64,000 nucleotides of DNA from Clytia hemisphaerica (lineage: Eukaryota > Cnidaria > Hydrozoa > Leptothecata > Clytiidae): contig CACVBU010001153.1 in the NCBI GenBank assembly GCA_902728285.1, positions 1 to 64,000 of the forward strand, given 5' to 3'. Shown here one piece after another: positions 58,501 through 64,000 of this stretch. The translations under genes and the position numbers were made by a program. The notes under the pieces were generated by a model, which made no database searches, was not told the origin of the DNA, and saw nothing but the letters and a program-made list of their open reading frames with translations. Position 1 is the stretch's first letter; each line of letters starts with the position of its first letter.

Positions 58501-61500
58501 CAAAAAACAAAAAAATCCGTCCTTCGTATGGTACCTTTTTGGGGGAATTCAGGAAAATGTGGAATATTTTGAGAAAAAAATGGAAAATTTTGGAATTTCA
58601 GTTTCATTCAGGGTCTCTTTTTTTTGCAAAATTTTCAAGTACCCCCGTCTTGGTTTATTTTGAACTTTAAAAACACTTTCTTGCTTCAGGTTCACATCCT
58701 CGGCCACATTCCACCAAGCGGTACTTTGTTATGGTTCCGCTTCAATTATTACCGCATTGTTGACCGTTTCCATGACACCATTGCTGCTCAATTCTTTGGT
58801 CACACTCACCATGACGAATTCTCTTTGTTTTACCATTCTGAAGACACTGAAGTGCCAAACAAGTAGAATCAATAAATTCTTTATACTACCAGACGGTTTT
58901 TTATAAGAGCTCCCAAAACTTTTGAAGCCTTTGGATGTTTTTAAGTGTTTAAAGTTCTAAACCTAAAAGTGTTCTTGAAATATTCTTATTTCCACATTTT
59001 TTGAGTATTTTTATGCGATTTCTTGATAAATCAGAATAAACTGGATGTCTTAGACTTTGCTAAGCCTTAAAATGTTCTTAACTTGTTTTTAACATTTTAT
59101 GCCTCGAAACCTGGGTGTTGTTAAATATGTTCATATTGAATTGCGTCAAATATTTAGAACTTTGTAACTTATTATGATTATCCAACATGACATTGCGTCT
59201 AACAAAAGGTCTATGCTACCTTAATTTTCTCGGCTCGTTCAACCTATTCATTAAGTTATTAAAATTTTTCTGATAAATTATGAAATACGTATACATGATG
59301 GCCACATTTGTCGTTCCTAGTAATAAGTACGTCAGCCATATAGCGCCCCCAAGCGGTTTTTGTGATGACTAGATTGGGACTTTTTTAAGGCGTGATTACG
59401 TGATTGCGTGATGAGAGGTCAAAACTTACGTGATCGTGATTTGGACTTTTTCAACTTTGTAACTCAAGAAAATGGAGTGGAGAATCCATTGGTTTGTTTT
59501 ATTGTAACTTTGCATGTCCAGAGGTCAACTGATTCTTGTTAGACCTGCTGTCCAGGAGGTTCAAAAGGTGCAATGTCCGGTGGGATGGGTAAATTTCAAA
59601 AAAATGATATATCCTCGACCCCCTCCCATATTCAAATTTTTTTCTTGAAAAGCCCAATGCATTGATATCATTTAATAATCTTTATTTTAGATTCTCTACA
59701 TACTCTCAACTATTTTTTACTTTTTACAGCATTGCATACATCGGACCTAGTGTGACCACGTATAACAACATGAACCCTGGTTACAGAACTTATGATGTCG
59801 ATGGGCCATCTACCAATGCAACATGGGTATTTTTGTTAAGTTCATTCAGATGTGTTGAACTATATACACTATAATTCGACGTTCTAAAAAAGTTTCTCTC
59901 CTTAAAGTTTTCTCGAGGTCTGAAATTTTTAAAAGAACTATTCTTTTTGGTCAGCCCCGGTGACCCTTCAAATCGGTTCCGCGATTTTTTTTCCAGCAGC
60001 AGCATCCGCAGCGCATTTGGACTTATTTTTTAAATCCGATTTCGGATTATTTTCGGAAAACAAGTTATCGGTAAAACTTTGGCGCGAAAAATATTTTCTA
60101 TTGGAAGAGAAAAGAAACACGTCACTTCATTTATTACGATTTGCGCATAATATGAGAATAATAAAAGAACACTATATAAAAGAACACTATATAAAAGAAG
60201 AAAGTAGTAAAAATGAATTTTTTTTGTTTATTCAATAAATTGAAAGAAGCTAATGCATTGTAAATAAATAGACAGTATAAAAGAAAGTTTTTTATGATTG
60301 GTTTTGAGGCTTTCTTGTCTGGAGACGAGAGAGTTTTTGTGTGTAGGAAAGCAGAGAAATGAACGTCAAAGTGTGGCGTAACATTAACAGAAACTTGGAA
60401 TCATCATAACTTTTGATTGAGTTATCGAAACTGGACGGAATTTTCGACGCAGCTTCCTCAATATAAAATGCACTCATTCACATTATACTAGAGGCCTACT
60501 TAGTTCATCACGTCATTTAAATCAATCTGACAAATGTGACGAAAGCTGCAGTGAACAGTGAACATCTAAAGCGACCGCCTCGGATATACTTTCTCAGAGA
60601 ATAACGAACAGGTTGACATTCTAACGAACAGATTTAGGTGAAATTTCCCGGGGGGGTTTACTTGGTCAAAATGGATGCGAACCATAAGGGTACCTTTTTT
60701 CAGGCCTCAAAAGTCTCTCAGAGGGGTACAAATTCATAAGTTAGTCTCTCAAAGGGTCCCTAAATCATCAAAATTATGTCTCTCAAAGGGTCGACTTTCG
60801 GCTCGGACACCCATCACCTCGTAAACCTAGTACCCCACCCCCCAAAGGTGAAATTCCAACATCTATCCCATGTCCACTTTTGGACAAATCCAACTTTGTG
60901 TTAAACATTTTTTCGTTTGAAGTTTCAGCCAAAATGAGCTTTTCAACCTCTTTGACTTTAACAACGAATTAGGTTTCTTGATTGTACTTCCTTCTAATCG
61001 TTTTAAGCTTATTGGGCTGACCTTCCAGCGCAGCTGGTTTATTTCATTAAAAAGAAGAAAGATAAACTTAAATTTTGATGGGCCATTTATTAAATTCGGT
61101 TCTTTGGATCAAAAGTTATGCTCAATTGAATAAAAAAGATGCTTTCTGAAAGTGCTCGAAAATGTTGAAAATCGACCTTTCAAATTTTTTTAGAACTAAA
61201 AATTCGTTTTAAAGAAACTTTTTTGTGGCGCATTCGGTCCCATTCATTGTTGTTCTTCAATATTTGATAATATTGAAAGGGGGATGGGGTATAAAAACTC
61301 GCTGGGTTGGAAAATCAAACTTGTAGAAACCAGTTTGGTTTTTGGAAAATGTGAAAACGGATTTTGTTATCTGCAATATTTATAATTTCTACATATTTCT
61401 TTGGACCAAATTTTCCACATTTAGCAGATGATGATTGTCCAGAGATATGAAACTCTGAGTACTACAAAAAATGAAATAATTGTTTTCTTCTTTCAGATGG

Positions 61501-63690
61501 TTATCTAAAGCTCCATAGTTGTTTTCTTCTTTCAGATTTTAAAGGCTCTTACAGTTGAACACTATTGAAACATTTTAAACTTGGTGTAATTTCTGTTTCC
61601 TTCTTTTCATTTAGAATGTCATCAATCATGACACCTTTTACGCAGAGATACAGAAGACAGATGATACACATCCACCTGAATGGCTCCACGAATATAATGT
61701 AAAGGTAAGCTCTAGTTTAGACGGCCGACTTTCTGCCCTGCCGATTCTAATTGTTTGAGTAGGCGAAAAGTGGGCGCAAAGCTGGCAGTTAAAATTTTTG
61801 CTTGAAAAAGATGGAAAGATGTCATTACATTGACGTCATAAAACGGTATAATGGGTATAAGGGTATAATGCAAAGGTAACATATTTGAAAAAAATTGAGT
61901 TGAAGTGTAATCCCATACGTAGACCTTTTCATAAATTACGTCACGAACATCACTTGCCTCGTATTCAAACAATTTCCTTGGTGATCATGCCCCTTGAGAC
62001 ATTAAATTTTTTTATGAATATAAAGTAGTTTTAATAAAATCTGCTGGGAGTTAATCACCATGGCAATAATTTCAAAACGAGGCAAGTGATGTTCGTGACG
62101 TAATTCATGAAAATGTCTATTGTCTAATCGGATTAGTTTTCGCGAGATTTAATTTTGCCAACCAAAATAATGGCAAATTTTTCCAGATTCATTTTTCGTG
62201 AATCCGTATTTTGAAGAATTTCGTGTGGATTTAATTTCCCAAATGAGCCAAAAATCAACTAAAAATGGCCTTGAAAACGATATTTTTTCAAAAACAAATC
62301 ACAAAATTTGCGAAAACGCTTGTTTAGTCTCGCGAGAGTTTATCCCATTAAGTATAATATTCAGCATAGTGTCCTTTAAAGAAAAATGCAAATTATAAAG
62401 AACATTTTAGACTACTCTCTAGCTAAGAAGACCATGTTTTTAGTTCGAATAATAGAAAGATTCGAATAATAAAAAGATTCGAATAATAGAAAGATTAGAA
62501 TTACAGAAAAGTTCGAATAATAAAAAGATTCGAATGATAGAAAGATTTGAATTACAGAAAGATTCGAATAATAGAAAGATTCGAATAATAAAAAGATTCG
62601 AATAATAGAAAGATTCGAATTACAGAAAGATTCGAATTACAGAAAGATTCGAATTACAGAAAGATTCGAATTACAGAAAGATTCGAATAATAAAAAGATT
62701 CGAATAATAGAACTTCGAACTAGGGGGAGTCCACTGTATGAGAAATTTCTGTTTGTCTTTGTAGGAAGCGTATGGTATGAAAGACTTATCTCCTGGTGAA
62801 TGGCATGGTTTAATACAACGCATGTACAACGATCCTGAACTCTTCCAAATTATGTTCAAGTAATTTTTTTCTTTATAACTATTGGGATGTATTTGGTGTG
62901 TTGTTTTTTTAAGGAAATTTATTTGATAATGACTTCCAAAATGTTGGATAGAGCAAAGACCAGTGTTTCTTTAGCTTTGAAAATGCTTTTACAGCAATTG
63001 GTATGGTGGTGGATAGGTTGAATTTGTCACAGGGATTTGTTAATAGAAATGGACCATACATAAGAAAGCTTTATAACAAATGGCAAAAGCTTAATCCTTT
63101 ACTAATTGTAATAGATGCGGGGTAAGGAGTGAGAAATCTAGCGGTTCGTGGATCGATTCCTCGCTTTTTCCAACGCACCGTTTAGTTTATATATAGCCGA
63201 CCTGGCTGGTTGTGGACCCCGTAAAAACAATCAAAAGACTGTCTTAAATTAAACTTTTGACTTTTTTATTATCGTCCGCCGGAGGTGGGTTTTTCACATT
63301 GGTCTTCTAATCTCGTTTTGGTTGGGCTCACTACTTTGACGACCATTATTCTTTGATTTCGATTGACTCGATCAATTTAGTACTCACCGTATACATATTT
63401 TCATTTCAAAATGAATAATCAAGTCTTATCTATTTAAAATGGTAGCGTTGCTACGATAAATTTTTTGCCGGCGGTTGTTCCATTGTGATTTCTACACTGA
63501 CCTAGTTTTATATTCTATCTTTTGCAGGGCATACCGAAAACAATACAAATATGATACATGTGACACGTTGAAATGTCGTCGAAGTTTCCTGTGTGGGATG
63601 ATGGATGGCCCATTCAAAAGTTGTGATTTATCAGCCGAAGAGTATGTTATCTTTGAGCGCTTCCGTGCACAAGCTAGTACTAATTGTTGA
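52070..63690 (+). CDS. SMPD1-like: Acid sphingomyelinase (sphingomyelin phosphodiesterase), 12 coding exons
   Basis: Exons 52070-52519, 53311-53437, 54208-54314, 55134-55202, 56224-56324, 56933-57043, 57949-58117, 58690-58862, 59730-59826, 61615-61704, 62765-62859 and 63528-63690 join in frame to 583 codons plus stop, close to the roughly 630 residues of human SMPD1. Order of parts: signal peptide (1-19), saposin B domain with six cysteines (46-122), Pro-rich linker, metallophosphatase domain. All expected metal ligands are present: DTH (Asp164, His166), GD (Asp237), GNHE (Asn277), GHIPP (His384) and GHTH (His416, His418). The enzyme hydrolyses sphingomyelin to ceramide and phosphocholine in lysosomes or outside the cell. 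The last residue is Cys, as in the mammalian enzyme. Coding is intact, so it is probably functional. Confidence 0.95.
53311..53437 (+). CDS. SMPD1-like: Sphingomyelinase exon 2: first metal-binding motif
   Basis: Acceptor tcttttcatag, donor aagctg/gtttgt, leaving in phase 1. ILHFSDTHIDFDY is the D-x-H metal motif of metallophosphatases; CNEPLCCRP follows, as in the family. Confidence 0.95.
53758..53882. mobile_element. Short MITE, 125 bp
   Basis: The ends gtacaatacaagaaat and atttctgtattgtac are near-complementary. It has no coding content and lies in sphingomyelinase intron 2. Confidence 0.6.
54208..54314 (+). CDS. SMPD1-like: Sphingomyelinase exon 3
   Basis: Reads WGFPGNCDANPLLVNNLF, typical of the family, and ends LAHED at donor gaagat/gtgagg, phase 0. 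Confidence 0.94.
54500..54730. repeat. Degenerate tandem repeat
   Basis: The motif ttttccttggaaaatacaag returns about four times with substitutions and irregular spacing of 60-70 bp, in sphingomyelinase intron 3. Confidence 0.55.
54840..55065 (-). repeat. Dispersed intronic repeat, inverted partner of 58905-59130
   Basis: On the minus strand, words such as tttggatgt, cctaaaatgttctt, gagtatttt and gtttcctaagaaat align with the + strand at 58905-59130 at roughly 70 percent by eye. Confidence 0.6.
55134..55202 (+). CDS. SMPD1-like: Sphingomyelinase exon 4: GD motif
   Basis: A 69-bp exon reading IYWTGDVPAHNVWNQSRED, with the catalytic Asp and the downstream His. The donor gtaagg is followed within nine bases by a 115-bp fold-back element. 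Confidence 0.95.
55212..55326. mobile_element. Fold-back MITE beside the exon 4 donor
   Basis: Arms of about 54 bp (atagaccttatcggagtttt.. and its complement) with a four-base loop pair nearly along their whole length. It starts nine bases after the exon 4/intron boundary. Confidence 0.85.
55787..56182 (+). mobile_element. tRNA-derived SINE with (atct)n tail
   Basis: The head has an A box-like tagtggtatagtggtt and a B box-like gagttcgatatcc with tRNA spacing. An unrelated body with catgccatg words follows, ending in atctatctatctatc. It is in sphingomyelinase intron 4. The cloverleaf is too degenerate for a working tRNA gene. Confidence 0.7.
56224..56324 (+). CDS. SMPD1-like: Sphingomyelinase exon 5: GNHE motif
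   Basis: Reads VFPALGNHEGAPVN, the conserved Asn and His block. Leaves in phase 2 at acag/gtacgt. Confidence 0.95.
56933..57043 (+). CDS. SMPD1-like: Sphingomyelinase exon 6
   Basis: Reads FPPPYITGQQSLSWLLDTLA and WLPKDTEETIRR; phase 2 in and out. A SINE-like tRNA sequence begins 53 bp after the donor. Confidence 0.92.
57096..57168 (+). mobile_element. tRNA-like SINE head
   Basis: tagtgcagtggtagagc is a good A box and gtgggttcaaccgc a good B box about 35 bases later. The acceptor stem does not pair well, so this is a tRNA-derived SINE head. The body may continue to about 57400. It is in sphingomyelinase intron 6. Confidence 0.65.
57475..57624. mobile_element. Fold-back MITE with 40-bp arms
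   Basis: The left end attcttgatattcatgacgt pairs with the right end over about 37 bp, then again at gcgtttgcca / tggcaaacgc. It is 150 bp long. Confidence 0.85.
57690..57777. mobile_element. Hairpin element, 35-bp arms
   Basis: Arms ttaagctgggtgtccactg.. and its near complement flank a loop of about 17 bases, 88 bp in total. TTAA at both outer ends could be terminal or a target duplication. Confidence 0.8.
57804..57903. mobile_element. Palindromic AACGTT mini-element, copy 2
   Basis: An exact 100-bp fold-back with ends acccagctggcacacaacgt and multiple aacgtt words. It is the same family as 34696-34782 and ends 45 bp before exon 7. Confidence 0.85.
57949..58117 (+). CDS. SMPD1-like: Sphingomyelinase exon 7
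   Basis: Reads GGFYTVLVEEGFRVISLNMN, then NWWLWINSTDPAGQLQWL. The acceptor is ttcatatag. Three fold-back elements fill the 480 bp before it. Confidence 0.95.
58399..58640. repeat. Truncated G-run-ended repeat
   Basis: It starts with a run of ten or more G, then gtttacttga and ggggtacagggatgtgccg. It is related to 60650-60843 by its start. No matching right end was found before exon 8. Confidence 0.5.
58690..58862 (+). CDS. SMPD1-like: Sphingomyelinase exon 8: histidine metal motifs
   Basis: Reads VHILGHIPPS, WFRFNYYRIVDRF and FFGHTHHDEF, supplying three metal-binding histidines. It leaves in phase 2 at aacaa/gtagaa, a slightly weak donor. Reading through instead would hit a stop at once. 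Confidence 0.95.
58905..59130 (+). repeat. Dispersed intronic repeat, inverted partner of 54840-55065
   Basis: See the partner. It lies in intron 8 and starts about 40 bases after exon 8. Confidence 0.6.
59730..59826 (+). CDS. SMPD1-like: Sphingomyelinase exon 9
   Basis: Reads AYIGPSVTTYNNMNPGYRTY, the conserved block after the GHTH motif, and ends TNATW (a possible N-glycosylation site) at donor gtattt. Confidence 0.94.
60140..60200. repeat. 18-bp direct repeat
   Basis: The unit aagaacactatataaa is repeated twice in a row with a degenerate third start, in intron 9. Confidence 0.6.
60650..60843. repeat. G-run-ended inverted-repeat element
   Basis: The left end is gggggggtttacttgg; the right end, complemented, is ggggggtggggtactagg. 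Three agtctctcaaagggtc-like words lie inside. It is the same family as 34990-35317. Confidence 0.65.
61615..61704 (+). CDS. SMPD1-like: Sphingomyelinase exon 10
   Basis: 90 bp, phase 0. Reads NVINHDTFYAEIQKTDDTHP and WLHEYNVK before donor aaag/gtaagc. Confidence 0.9.
61920..62119. mobile_element. MITE with about 66-bp TIRs
   Basis: The left end tagaccttttcataaattac and the right end gtaattcatgaaaatgtcta pair over about 66 bp including cacgaacatcacttgcctcg. It is 200 bp, the same family as 31316-31501. It lies in intron 10. Confidence 0.85.
62443..62736. repeat. 17-bp tandem repeat ending in a Tigger-like terminus
   Basis: About 16 copies of gattcgaataatagaaa, with aataaaaa and attacagaa variants, end in aacttcgaactaggggg and agtccactg-TA. 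This is the right terminus of the pogo/Tigger-type MITE family at 30186. It is most likely a MITE whose interior expanded. Confidence 0.75.
62765..62859 (+). CDS. SMPD1-like: Sphingomyelinase exon 11
   Basis: Reads AYGMKDLSPGEWHGLIQRM, then DPELFQIMF; phase 2 donor ttcaa/gtaatt. A 17-bp tandem repeat ends 28 bp before its acceptor boundary. Confidence 0.92.
63528..63690 (+). CDS. SMPD1-like: Sphingomyelinase exon 12 with C-terminal cysteine
   Basis: Reads YDTCDTLKCRRSFLCGMMDG, with the C-terminal disulfide cysteines, and ends QASTNC then TGA. The terminal free Cys matches the last residue of the mammalian enzyme. Confidence 0.94.
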
Positions 63691-63959
63691 AATCATTTAA
63701 ACGCTTTTTTCTGTCTGTAATGAAACTACACATTTAAATTCTGTTATGAAGAATTGGAAGATTTTATCAACTTCCATGTGCTGTTCTCTCAGGTCGATCT
63801 AAGACATCTTCTGTGTTTTTACAGACTGCAATTCGTATATTTTTTCTTACACCATAAAACTATCAACAAGGTCGACGATTTCTTTAATTTAAATCCTCCA
63901 TTTCTTTAATTTATGCAAAATTCGATTATATAAATAAGAAAATATATGTATTTTTGGAA

Positions 63960-63965
63960 AATAAA
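63960..63965 (+). promoter_or_regulatory. Possible poly(A) signal
   Basis: AATAAA lies 270 bases after the sphingomyelinase stop, in AT-rich 3' flank. It is the only canonical hexamer I noticed between the stop and the window end. Confidence 0.45.
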
Positions 63966-64000
63966 AAACTTTTGTTATAAATACATTTCGAACAATATTT

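Noticed and set aside
63105-63180. A possible third tRNA-like sequence (ggatcgattcctcgc)
   Set aside because: Only a B box-like word is present, with no A box at proper spacing.

Overview
This window is nuclear DNA of an animal, almost certainly an invertebrate. It has GT-AG introns, a complete acid sphingomyelinase gene with a signal peptide and saposin domain, a C2H2 zinc-finger gene, Ty3/Gypsy, Penelope-like and APE-type non-LTR retroelements, tRNA-derived SINEs and many small inverted-repeat transposons (MITEs). There is no operon structure. The gag-pol family, and the repeats with runs of G and 'agtctctcaaaggg' words, remind me of cnidarian and other marine invertebrate genomes. That placement is a low-confidence impression, not a demonstration.

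Layout. (1) 1-25,440 is one uninterrupted satellite array of about 295 monomers of 86 bp, organised into a higher-order repeat of about 5.75 kb. (2) 25,667-28,978 holds a Penelope-like element arranged as two inverted arms around a unique RT centre, flanked by a 12-bp target duplication. One arm carries a TA-flanked MITE and the other shows its empty site. (3) 29,343-36,143 (+) contains seven exons of a gene with 13 C2H2 zinc fingers; its 5' end was not found. Its introns are full of MITEs and a 475-bp tandem repeat. (4) 36,144-41,735 is gene-poor, with fold-back elements and one candidate two-exon micro-gene. (5) 41,736-47,524 (-) is a Ty3/Gypsy element with 110-bp LTRs, a 5-bp target duplication, intact gag-protease and badly broken pol. 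One LTR is split by a 671-bp inverted-repeat element. (6) 48,255-51,730 holds an internally deleted minus-strand LINE with a second, plus-strand, 5'-truncated LINE inserted in its endonuclease. (7) 52,068-63,690 (+) is a full-length SMPD1-like acid sphingomyelinase gene of 12 coding exons (583 codons) with all metal-binding residues, its introns again loaded with MITEs, SINEs and fold-backs.

How the parts relate. The two host genes lie in tandem on the + strand with the retroelements between them, and they show no functional link. The strongest local theme is transposon insertion beside splice sites. A hAT-type MITE has an 8-bp target duplication that is exactly the first eight bases of an intron. 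A pogo/Tigger-type MITE ends 14 bp before a zinc-finger exon. Several fold-backs lie 9-45 bp from sphingomyelinase splice sites. All exon boundaries were inferred by eye from reading frame, protein-family fit and splice consensus; no transcript data were available.
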